DNA of 64,000 nucleotides from Sarcocystis neurona. Lineage: Eukaryota > Apicomplexa > Conoidasida > Eucoccidiorida > Sarcocystidae. The notes under the pieces were generated by a model. It saw only the letters and a list, made by a program, of their open reading frames with translations. It searched no databases and was not told the DNA's origin. This document shows positions 12,181 to 26,447 of this stretch, piece after piece. The stretch covers positions 1,123,820-1,187,819 of the forward strand of contig KL647309.1 in NCBI GenBank assembly GCA_000727475.1, written 5' to 3'. The position numbers and the translations under genes are program-made. Numbering within the stretch: position 1 is the stretch's first letter; each line of letters begins with the position of its first letter.

Positions 12181-14486
12181 CTTGATGCACGGAAACCGGT
12201 GTGCTGTTTCGGAAGACAATCAGGTCAAGTCTGTGACGGCAGATGCATCAAGAGGCCAGAATTCAGCATATACGACCCACTAATCGTCTGCACGGTACAG
12301 CTTTTTCCATAAACAATACTGAAAGTTCACATCAGTTTCTGCCTTCAAACGGTTTTCTACCCTCAGTCTACGCAAATGTGAATCAGACTTCACGGCGCGC
12401 AGAGCATGGGGAGGAGAAAGGGTGTCCGTGCTGTCGGTGACGATCGACCGTGATCCCACGAATAGTCGTGCGAGCTGACGAACTACATGCGTCCTTTCTG
12501 CATGAATACACCGCCACGTCTGTGAGGCGAACGTCTTTCCATTCCGTCGAATGCTTGCAGCCAGTAATTTCTTGAAGGTTTCACCGGCAATGTTACTCCG
12601 CCGAATGTGGCAGCACTTTCACAAAGACGAAACACTCATTGCCGTGTCCCAAAATTGCCCCGCGGGCTCGTGGTGCACCAGTCAGCACCTGCCACAAGTC
12701 CAGCTGAGTGAACATCCTGTAAAAGACTCGAGCTAATGCGTTCATCAGAATTACGCCGTCCACTGTACTGATTTACCGGGGAGTTAACTCAGGGGATCAA
12801 GACCACAGCCCAGGTTGCAAAATCATCTAAGTTGAATATACGAGCAAATGACAACTCGTCCTAGTGGGCTGTCGCGAGGCAGGCGTCGGCCCGCCGTGGT
12901 CATGGCCTCTCCAGCATTTTGAATCAATGTTACCGAACGTTCTACCAAGATAAAACTACCTAAGCAGGCGCGCAGCTACACATCCACCCAACTTCCCCGT
13001 AGAGACTGTGTCAAGTGGTAATCGACGATGAAGCGTGCGTTGCTTCCGCCAAACGACAGCTGCCGTAGGCGCGTTGCGAGAGTACTTCGGTCCGTGCTCG
13101 GTCTGCGCGTGCAATTGTCCTCGTACACATTGATTGTCCGGCTTCAAAAGTTGCAGTGTCAACAAGCGACCCTCACGCATACGGGTAGTTGTGCGCAACG
13201 GGTATCTCCGGTGTATCGGATACATTACACATCATGGTGAGTACTCACGTAGAGCGCGACACCAGCATGTCATGTGACGTACGTTTTGGATGCACCTAGT
13301 AGGATGTTCCCAAGGGGAGCTACGGTTGTGAAACAGTCATGTTTTGAGCCGGGGAATGCAGTGGCAGAGCACTGCACTCTGTAACAACGGCGGTATTGTA
13401 ATGTCTTTTCAGCTCGGTCAGCTGCCGCTTGTGACCCAGCTTTACATTATTACTGAGGGACGTCCCGCGTGCTGCCACCTCGCGACAAACAGTGCTTATG
13501 AGTAATCACGTGGCGCTCAAATGGGACACTGTCTATACTGTGAACACGTGATATATGTGCGCCCGAAGTCGCGGCACAGCGCAGTCGTCTCTGTCCTCGG
13601 CTCCTCCGCCCGGGAATCGCGCGTTTTTTTTTACCTTCAGTGTGTTTCCACATTGCAGTTGCGTGACTGCTCCGACGGAAGCATTCAAAGTATAGGTAGA
13701 TTTGTTCGCCTTCACCTGTGTCAACAGGTTACCCCGGTGTCAAACACGGCGCACACCGCTGCGACGTGTTGCTACGGCGTGCGTAGACATCCAGTTCCCT
13801 CGTGCGTTGTGCTGTGGTGCTCGCCGCGTCGTCGCCGATGTGCCAGAGACTGCACCAATTTTGAGTAATGTTACCTTCACGAGAAATACATAACAGTCTA
13901 CAAGTTGTTGGCAATCGCAGACACGCGCCCTCGGTGAACCGTGGCTTCTACGTGAACGACTAGCAGCTCCTCCGCGTGCTCCAACTCAGGGAAGCCGCAA
14001 CGCATGCAAAAACGTCGTTGCGTGTGCGGCGGAATATCGCTCACTTTCTCTTGTTGTGCCCGTGGCTGTCCACCTTTTACGCTTTTGAAACAACGAAGTC
14101 GTGGCTGCGGCACGCAGAGGTGATGGTCAGGTAGCAGTGTTGCTGGCTTTCAGAAGCGTTGTTGCATGCCGAAAACCTGCGCTAGCATGGGCAGGACCGT
14201 TGTCGGTGGAGCAGTAACTTGGTTTGTTGTTGGTCGTCCCATTTTTTTTGGAAACTAGTGAACACTGCGGCCAGTTTAACAGCCACTGACTGCGAAATTT
14301 TGCCACTTTCTTTCTCCTCGCCGACATACATCCGCTGCTGCATCGTGGTTCCTCTACTCGCGCATCAATCGCCTTTTCTCAGCTACGTGCTGTACGAGTG
14401 GACACCGATTCGTTTTACTGAACCACGGTGACTCGTCTTCTACGCGATACCTAAGACGGTCCTTGCTCTCGTCCACCGGTGCCGAA
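12181..14486. other. Divergent intergenic region between DNAI2 and the CDGSH gene
   Basis: The 5' ends of a minus-strand and a plus-strand gene face each other across about 2.3 kb, so both promoters should lie here. One plus-strand open frame (13028 to about 13233) ends in a consensus-like donor (ATG followed by gtgagt) and could be an exon of an unrecognised gene. I found no matching downstream exon. No tRNA or repeat was recognised. Confidence 0.45.
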
Positions 14487-16270
14487 ATGACGTGGTCAGA
14501 GTGGTGGCCGTATGACCCACAGCCGACGTCACGGACTACGAACCCTTACCTTGTGCACTGCGAAAAAGGAAAGGTGAGAGTGAGTTGAACAGAAAGGCGC
14601 AGTGCTCCGTATGCAGGGACATGCCATGCGTATTGTGCGTCATTTTAGTGTACGCGGAAGGGTGAGTCTAATACAGGCGAAGACGAATTTCTGTGTCAGC
14701 AAAGAGACAGTAAGCGTCGGTACATAGAGAATTCGTCACAGAACACAGGTCGCGGGAAGGGTTTAGTTGTAGCGCAACGACACCAGGCACACTGGGGTCG
14801 AACTATCTTCGCTGCGGTGGTGTCGTATAGCAATGGTCAAAGTATTGCGTGCAGCAGTGGTGGTACGTGAATGGTTCGAAGTAGTGTCTTGAGCGATACT
14901 TTACGGCCCACAGTGTAGGCGGCGCTCGCTCTCCAATACACGAGAAGACCCAGTGGGCGTTCATGTACATTCCATTTCCTCTCTGCTGGTGTTTCATTTG
15001 CGGAAAATGTTTCGTGATGTCTCAGTTGAGGAATCACGAAGGTGAACGTCCGACGACGACGGGTGCGAGTTTAGCGCGAAGAACGCAGCGGAGGGTTTCA
15101 ACATTCAGCGAATTTCTGTCAGCGCTGAAGTGTGAAGTACTTTTTTGACGAGTTGGTTTGAGGCGGTTTATCTAAACGCGCGTGAGTATGTCTGCAACCG
15201 ATTCGGTACGGTCGACCGAGACTGCACGAGGTCGTTTATTGCTGCTGGGGATGTGTGCATCGTCTGTTGTGCCCTCGGTATTGTGGCTCCTCGACTTTGT
15301 GTGGGCCGAAATAAACGACCGGCTCATTTGCTGTCGCCGGTGACTCATCTTACAGTGTCTGATTTGCAGGTCCGTGGGGACGTTCTGCCACAAAATGTAT
15401 TCGCGAGCTTGCCTATGAATAGCTCTGTTGGACTTCAAAGCATCGTTTGGGCGCAGAGTATACTTGTTAGCCAGTGTGTATCACCTAGGGCGTAAAATCT
15501 AGTGGTTGAAGCGGAGACACTCCTGATAGTATGAATGTCGGTCAATGTGTTGTGACGCATAGCAAGTGTTAGTGTGATGCCAGGGACGCCACCGCTGTTA
15601 TTGCAGCGTGTGTTCCTGAATACATCTCAGGTTTACTGGTGGTGTTCGTGCGGCCGGAGTAAACTGCAACCGTGGTGCGATGGAGCGCACAAAGGCACTC
15701 GTAAGCCCCAGTCGGAACAACGACATCTGCATTTAACTGATCACACAGATCGCACAAACATTTTGTACACTGTGCGTGAGTGCTTCATCTGAATGTAGAT
15801 TATATCACACAATGGTGTGCGTTGAGAGTACATAGGTCGTTTCGACATCGGCGTGAGTTCCACGTGGTGTTCTTGATGTGATTAGTAGACCAGTACCTGC
15901 ATGAATCATCGGTGCCGGCCACAGTGTGCTAGACGGACTATTCTGCATGCTTGTTTTTTCTTCCTGGTGTAGAAGATGGGAACGCGATACCCGAGTCATT
16001 ACCAGGATATTGGGACTGCGCGGGAGATCCCTCTTTTTGTTGCGTTCGTAACGTCTCATTGTGTTCGCAGCATTCAAACCTATAATGTACATTCCGGCGC
16101 TTACTGGGAAGAAGCTGATGTGTGGATGCAAGCATAGCGGAACGAGACCCCTTTGTAATGGCACACATCTCTGGGTAAAATGCAACAACAACACTCCTCT
16201 CGCGTGCGGAGTCTCCTTCGCGATCTGCTTCGGCGTCGGGATCTTTTCAACGTACATTATGCACGGTTAA
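14487..16270 (+). CDS. CISD3-like protein with two CDGSH iron-sulfur domains
   Basis: Three exons (14487-14573, 15631-15700, 16071-16270) join in phase to give 118 residues. CDGSH proteins bind 2Fe-2S clusters through three Cys and one His and act in mitochondrial iron-sulfur and redox homeostasis. The first domain, across exon 2, has CSCGRSKLQPWCDGAH with all four ligands. The second, in exon 3, has CGCKHSGTRPLCNGTH, again with all ligands, but Asn replaces the Asp of the CDGSH signature. The order EKGK-(V)YWWCSCG and then 'PFKP' before the second domain matches CISD3-type (MiNT) proteins. Unlike CISD3, the chain ends in a hydrophobic segment (about residues 98-117), a possible tail anchor. 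The short N-terminus has no classical Arg-rich transit peptide. Start Met at 14487 is the only one that opens exon 1; donor (gtgaga) and acceptors (ctcag, cgcag) are good. Confidence 0.9.
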
Positions 16271-19200
16271 CGATTACCCACTGCATCAGTGAGGTACACC
16301 TAGTCGTAACGATTCTGAATTGCTTACTAGAATTTTGCATAGCGACACTTATGCACTGGTTACGCGCGGCACGCAGGCTGTTGGTCGTTTTCGACGAATA
16401 TGGAAGAGGCAACTTGTCAGGTCTGCTGCTTTGTAGCAGAGACGTGAAGCTTTTATTTGCAGCGGTGGTACTTAAGTGATGTGCCGACTCTTTGTTCAGG
16501 GGGTGTTGACTCGTTTGTGACACTCTGACGTTGGTCGCACGGTGTTTTGTTGGCTGTCCCACTGAAAGCACCTTGGTGAGAGGCATCGTAGGAGACATTG
16601 CAAACCGTAGTGGTGGCAGCATGCTGAATCCTGCGATGCACTCTGAGGAATCAACGTACAAATATTGTCGTCCGCACCTCTTAGGGAATTGCACGGCTAT
16701 CGGAACCCTCCCAGAGGCGGAAAGGTCTTTTTATGATGCAGATGTGCCATACACTGTAGGTTATTGCAGTTTTGTCATCCAATTCCACAGAAGGCGTTTC
16801 TTTGCGTACCCTGCCTTTAACTGCTGAAAACGAGTAGCTGCACCTGCGTCCTCCGCCGGCGTCGTCGGCGGTAAAGTTCCTGAAGAGGTGTACAGGCCCA
16901 TTTTGCTGACATCTTTTGCCGAGCATCTGGCGAAGTGAGTCAGAGTAGATAACACTATCATATTGAACATGTGAACTGTGTAACCATTGACCTGCGCCAA
17001 AGGTGGGTAGTGGGTGTTCAATAGAAAAAAGGGTGTGTCCGAGTTAGAAACGGTGCCTTCTGCAGCTGTCGTAAACGCCAGCTGAACTGGATCAAACAAG
17101 CTGGGCGTTCTCTTGCTTTTTTGAAGCAAAATACCAGCACGGCGGCGAACACATCTCGACTTCGAGGTCGTAAGTGTTCTGGTTCGGCATACGACAAGAC
17201 ACCAAACCGTTGCCGTTTGACGAGGAGCACGCATGAAGAGTACTGGTTAGACTACAGATAAGATGCCGCAGGGAGGCTTCCGGTGGATATGGGCGTGCAA
17301 GCTGTCACGACCAGAACACTAAGGGATGTCCCTACAAACTTTGGTGATGGCCAAAGGGCCTCATTTTGCGAAAGCCGACCACATCAGCGAGTGCTCTACA
17401 TTCTTTTTGTATCCGTCGAAGGGCGTGGTTGAAACAAAAGTAGTATCCTTATGTACACTGTTCCTCATTTTTAAAATTGGGAATGCTCAATCTGTGTACT
17501 ACGCTGGCTATAACGCTGCTTTATCAACAAGCGGAAGTATCCGGTCTGACTGCATGTAGCTGCTCCGGTCCGATGTTTCTAATAAACTTTACCAGTGTGA
17601 CTCTTACAGCTGCACTACCGAACCAAACTGCCGTCAGAGGGGAGCTACAACGGAATGGCATTCGAAAAAACATATAATGTGTACAGGTAACCAAATAGGC
17701 GAGGGAGAAGAAAGTGATCTTTATTGCAGCACTAACCAGTGTTCTTGTGTCAGAACGTCATTTCGTCAGAACCTCCCCGTAAATACCCAACACGCGGATG
17801 AGGCTAAACCTTACTGATCGCGTGTGGTTTTGGTATTAGAACGAAAGTCGACGCGAATTCATTAGGAAACGCAGAGCAGAGTGTATCATGTTGAGACACA
17901 AATAGAGGAACGCTACATACTGTGCAAGACACACGAGGCTACCGCCACTTTCATGCTCACTGTTGACTGCAGCGATGATCCGACTTTCCCTCCTGTGTGA
18001 ATCTTGTCCTTCGCTATCTACGGAAGTGGTACACTGTCGAGCCCTCGTTCATTTTCTCTCTGTGGCTGCTAGCTGCTTGAGCGCTACCCGCGTAGCAGGG
18101 CTTAGCTTCACCGGCTCGGTACATCCTTCCCCAGAGTCTTCAGAATCCGAAAGAGACTCACTAGCTTGCACCACGGTTGGAATGACCCCCTCGCATCAAA
18201 ACCTGATACTACTCCACCTAAATACCCATATATACTGAAGTTTGTGGCCACTTCGGCGGTACCTCAGCATCAAGCGCCTCCCCCGCTATGAGTTCCACTT
18301 CGACGCACCACCTTTTATACATTACTGGTACAAACTTTGAGTGCTCTTGTTCACCCAGCCAGGGTGATTACACAAAGGCAGGGATTGGACGCAGCTGGAG
18401 GAGGTACCCTCGTGGGTGCCTTCCAGTTTTCCACCGGTTGACGATCGCCTCCAGTCGCACTGAACAGGCACTGTTCGTACGGTCAACTAATTACAGGTAG
18501 CCTAGGTGAAAATAATTGCTAAGATTATTATAATGGTATACATGCGTACGAACATGGCCGCTGACTTGCCTTTCATGTCTCGCGGCTATGTGGTTGGCAG
18601 AATAGCGGGGCTTCGTGCTGTAAAACGGATCGCCACTGCTGCCGCTGGTGTCGTGGATCAGTTGTGAAGTGCCACCTCAGTTATATGGAAAGTATGGCTA
18701 GATACGCTAATTAATGTCTTCACAAAATGTCGCCTTGGTGGCCTTTCATGCCTGTGCAGTCTAGACGTACTGAACGAAGGGAATTGGATGGGCTGTACTT
18801 GCCAGAAGAAGGCGCGTCACTTCGACGCGTAACTTTACACATCCTCAGTGTAATACTACGAGAGAAGGGCCACGGTTTTTGTTGTGGTTTTCTTCTGCAG
18901 TACCCTATATGACGTGAACTGTTCTTTGGTGTATTTAGGACACGATGTTCCTACTTCACTCCATAGTAGTAACTACAACGGACGCGGAGGCCGCAGTCCG
19001 ACACGTTTTTTAGCATTGCCTCGCAGAACTGACCCCTGCAGGAACGTCGGTCACAAATTGCCTCAACGAATATCGGTGCCGTTACCATTAAGAAAGGCAG
19101 CACGTGCTTGCGGTTCATCGCCGCGTGCGCTGCTAAGTCGAGCCTTTGCACTCAGCAGGCCTGTCGGTGGGATCTGATCTAAGCTAAACTGTAACATGTT

Positions 19201-19500
19201 TTAGCAACGACAGGTCTCTCCACGTGGAAGGATTTACGTCTATTTTGCCTGTGTGCGTCCAATTCTAAGCACCGAAAGGACGTCGTAAAATTGATCATTA
19301 TTTCCGTACGCCACCGTAAAATTGCAGTATGTCAGCAGCCTAACACGTGAAGGTCGTACGACACACTCTCGCGGACACTTTGAGTGACCTGGGACAGTAC
19401 ACGTGACAACACTTATCGTGTGGGACAGTCCCAGTTTCTGCGACGGGAACTTATCTACGACTAGGCAGAAGCGCCCAGGGCGCATGCTGCTGACGTCCGT
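16271..19500. other. Gene-poor stretch, nothing recognised
   Basis: Short open frames on both strands. The longest (157 cod., 16761-17234 minus) resembles no family. It lies downstream of the CDGSH gene, so the first few hundred bases are probably its 3' UTR. Confidence 0.45.
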
Positions 19501-21246
19501 CTGTGATTCCCTGTAGAACAATGGGTTCATCCTATCTTTTGGTAGGTCAAGCATTGATAACCTCAACACTTCCAATGTAGTAATGACTTTGAGCCTCAAT
19601 CTGCCGAGAAGCCTGTGCGACGGATTGCAAAGCTGCTGCAGTTTAACGACGGCTCAAAAGTTGTACTACCTAGGTGAAGAAAGAGGCGTAAGCGAGATAT
19701 TTCTGACTCACCTGGAGTTGCAGATTATTCTTTTAATAGTTTCTGCGCTGCGTCTACTCGGCGCGGGACAGGCAGCACTGTCTGTCCCTGGGGTGTCGCT
19801 TTCTCGAACAGGTAATACAATTGCACGGCTGGTGCTTGTAACATTTCCACTGACTTCCACCAATTCCACACAGCAAACGCAGTGGTAGACAACGAATAGC
19901 AACTCATGCTGAGACGCCGCTACCGTTGTCTTCTTGTTCTCGTCGTTGTTCTCGCGTTGCGTGGCGCCTGCACCAGCTTTTGTGAAGCCATCGGAGCATT
20001 GGGGCGCGTCATTTGTCTTATATTCAGCAGCGGGTTCAGCGTCAGGAAGAACAGCGGAGAGCTACACCGTGGCGTGGAACTCGGACAGAGGCGGTCTACC
20101 ACCTTAACCTTGTCAGCTAGCAGCCTTCCTGCCTTCAGGATCTAGTGCTTTTCGCTGAAAATTGCAACTTGTTAGACGCAAGATCTTTCGGTAAAATAAT
20201 TGCGCCGCTCGTTATCAGGTCTGGAAGCCCGCTTGTGACCGACCAGGTCATGAATCAGATGCGGCGATACCGTGTCTCATCCTATCCATCAAAAGTGCCT
20301 TTTTTTCCGCACCACAGATCTGCGTGAAATCCGTCAATAAACACAGTAATGGACTTGTTTCATTCAGGATAGCACGTAATCAGGTGTTGACCCTCTGCCG
20401 TTGGTCCATTACGTATAGAGTCGTAAACAGCTGGGAAAAAAGGTGCGTTCTCCCGAGACAAAACATGCGGCAGCGAGGGAAAAGAGAGGCCCACATTTCG
20501 CAGTGTGTCACTCCGTGCTCTGGAGCGTGTCTATTAGGAAAGGTGCGAGATGGGTACGCAGTGGCGTTTCCTTGGCAGTTGTACCGAAGAGTCCTGCTCC
20601 ACAGCAAATTTGTGTATGATTAAAGCGAAGCGTAATCGCTTGTTCGCTTGAGGAATCGTGCCCCAACGCGTAGCTCCCTGGCTTTGTCCACCTGCACGTC
20701 TATCGAAGCCTCAAATTAATTCCCGACAGGCACCTGACACCCCGCCTACTCAGGCAAAATTTACGCAATGTGAGAACCCCGCATGCATGAAATTAGAAGT
20801 TATTTGCCGACCTGTGTGGCACACAGGGCCTCGCCGGGGATTGCTCGTGGAGAGTGCTACGTATCCGCTTCTACACGCCCCGTCAAGAGAAACGCGAAGA
20901 CCAAGTTTCTTCGGTTTCTCGCTGCTAATGTCCGGTGCGAAGCAATTGCGTAACATCCGTCGGTTGAAGTCGCAACACACGCTGGTCAGAAATCTACAGG
21001 TTAGAGGCTTCTATACCTGTGCCGACGTACGAATCCACGGACTTACCAGAGGAACACGCCACCGCGCGTGTCGAATCTCTGACTCGCAAAAACGGATGAT
21101 TCTTTCCACTGGTTTCATCCGCTTCAGACGTATCATATCCTTGAATGTGAGAAGTCGCCGCTGCATTGTTACGGAGTAGAATCTCCTTTTCTGAAGTCGC
21201 TGGAGACAAGGAACCAACCACATCACTGCCCCACACAGCGCGTCCA
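19501..21246 (-). CDS. Possible gene for a mitochondrial protein; first exon only is clear
   Basis: A candidate first exon begins at the ATG at about 21246 and runs to a strong donor (CTG followed by gtaagt) at about 21043. It encodes about 68 residues that start with a hydrophobic/Arg-rich leader (LQRLQKRRFY) free of acidic residues after residue 2, as in mitochondrial presequences, followed by a basic helix (LTFKDMIRLKRMKPVERIIRF). Further minus-strand pieces that look coding lie near 20.98 kb (SDQRVLRLQPTDVTQLLR), 19.86-19.75 kb (a segment ending AAQKLLKE) and 19.64-19.57 kb (ALQSVAQASRQIEAQSHYY). I could not join them in a single phase-consistent chain, so the 3' limit is a guess and the parts may belong to different genes. 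I recognise no family. Confidence 0.3.
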
Positions 21247-23294
21247 TTTTCGAGCCGCTGGCAGGATACTGCACGTGCCCCACTGCAGCACACCCGATAT
21301 GCAATCCGGGACGGTGACTTTCTTGTGCAGGTCGCTGCACCGCAGATTCTGGGTAGCTAGGGCTGTGCTCTACCTGCTAGCATTCTCCAGCTGCTCTTCT
21401 GTCTACGCGTTCGATGTCAGCGCATCGCACCCGATCAACGGATTTGTGTTGTAGCGTTAACTGGAGTAAGTTTCAATAGTTTATAACCGTTACGCTGTCC
21501 AACCGATGAGGTTCTGTTTCATGCGATTACAATACAGCGAACTGTTCCGGTGCTCCACCTCCGTCTCCTGCCAATTTAGAGTACCGCTCGCTCAGAGGGC
21601 ACTCGCGCCTCGAAAAGGCAAGCGCGCACGAGCAGGCAACCCGGGCTAGCCGAATTAATATGTGCGACGTCTTCTACGCAGAATATGGGGGCTCCTGTGA
21701 ACTTGTCGCTCAACGGTACTTGTGGACCGCGAACGACGCATGAAGATCTAACGTCAGGAGCTATGTGACTGGCCTCGTGGCGGTTCCAGGCCGGTCCTAT
21801 CAGGTCTCTCAACGTGTGCGAACAGCAGCGGACTAGTGTTTCCTTTACACGCAGGTGGTACGGAATGTACTGGTTTGTTTCCAGTGTGACAGACGGCGCT
21901 GCGGCGCTAGCACACGTGGCGGCACAGGGCACCTTACACGCCTGCAGTGGCGATGCTCAAGTGACGCACAACTCGGGAACACACTCCTGTTAAATGTTCA
22001 GCCGCATTCCTCCTTTGGACCTAAACCATATGGACAGTTTTGAATCCAACATCGCACTGAAATCACGTGCCGTGAAGAGGCGCTATGGCCCATGCCAACT
22101 GGTTTCGCCGCGTGTGTAGTCAAAATCCAGAGAAAATGCCCCTTATCCATACTGTCGGACTCTGATTTAAGCATTTCTTTTTGCATCCAACACCTCCGTC
22201 GACGCACCCTCATCACAGGTCTACCACGGGAGAGCCCGCAATTGGCATGCTCAGTAGGACGCTTTGGATGACCCGGTGAACTAAGAAATTATGCGGAAAT
22301 CAAGCGTGATCAGTTGCATCCTTTGCTATCCCTGCTGCAAGCAAACACTGTGCCTCTGCACGCTCGAATCTCTCACCTGAGTGCACGTATTCATTTCTTA
22401 CATGCCATTCCGCCACCTGTGAATTCATGTTGTTTTTCTTTCTGCAGCAGCTATTCCAGTTGTCAGCGTAGCGAAGCGCTGTCCTGCATCCGCCTCCCTC
22501 CTCCTTAGTGATTTCGCAAGTTTTTCACAGTGAGGCCCTCACGCGCGGCCGTGCGGCAGCTACCTTGCCCTACCTTTACCCCTGTAGACACTACGACTGT
22601 AAACGTGTTCGTAACCCAACAATTTAGACCCAACATGACTATCACCTCTTCATTCTACTCATCCTACGCCTATCCTTTCTGCCATCCGCCGTCTGCACAG
22701 CAACGACTCCGACCCTTAGCTGTAAAGTCGGCCGTAAGTCGATTGTAAAGGCGTTGTGTGCGCCACTACATCCCAATTTTCAACGTGAGCTAAGCGTACA
22801 GTCGCAATACACGCGCCCGAATCTGCCACATTTCATCCTTACAGTTGGAGAGGCACAAACGCAAATGATGTCGCAGTACATCTGGAAGACGGGGCATCTG
22901 TATGAGGAACCCTACAGACACGGAATCACCACCGTACAAGAATGCACACGCGACGATGCGCATCACCCCGGTTCCCTATCCAGTTCGACCACACGTCATT
23001 CTGCAAAAGCTCTACATTGTACCTTTTGAAAAATCACTTCCTCAGCCTTTGAATTTTCAAAACATGGACGGTGAGGTTACCAGTAGAAGACTTACGACAA
23101 CAAAAAATGAACAGTTTCACATCAGTCGCGCTCGTATATGAAAACTTGTCTACACAGTACGACCCAGAAGAGATATCACTATCTGCTGACGATGTGTGCG
23201 CGACCCAACGGCAGTCGCTGGCAGCCGACGTATCCATGGCGACATGTTTATTTCCTGATGAACCGACCCATTTGGCGTGGCGGTGCCAATAGTA
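21247..23294. other. Intergenic, nothing recognised
   Basis: Small open frames without family resemblance or clear splice structure. The last few hundred bases next to 23295 are probably UPRT 3' UTR. Confidence 0.45.
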
Positions 23295-26220
<2,926 letters not shown>

Positions 26221-26267
26221 GGTGACGGCGAAGTGAAGGGGAAGGTTACTGAGCTGCGCACGACCCA

Positions 26268-26447
26268 ACGATGCAGAAATCTTCTGCCGACTGTCATAAT
26301 CTAACGAGCGTGCCTGTCCTGCCGTTTCGCCTCCGAATTTATTTGGAAAGAACGGTCATCGACGCAGAAACCCTCTGTCAACTGTCACTACTTCACGAGC
26401 ACGCGTCCTGTCGTTTGGCCTCCGTATTATTTGAGAAGAAGGGTCGT
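26268..26447. repeat. Tandem duplication, unit about 90 bp, upstream of UPRT
   Basis: Two diverged copies (26268-26357 and 26358-26447) share blocks such as 'gcagaaa.c.tctg.c.actgtca', 'acgagc' and 'cgcctccg.att.att'. They lie directly upstream of the UPRT start, in the presumed promoter or 5' UTR. Confidence 0.7.

Noticed and set aside
15577..15630. An ATG at 15577 as the start of the CDGSH protein
   Set aside because: The exon at 14487-14573 joins in phase to an acceptor at 15630 and gives the family sequence CEKGK-VYWWCSC, so 15577-15630 is intron.
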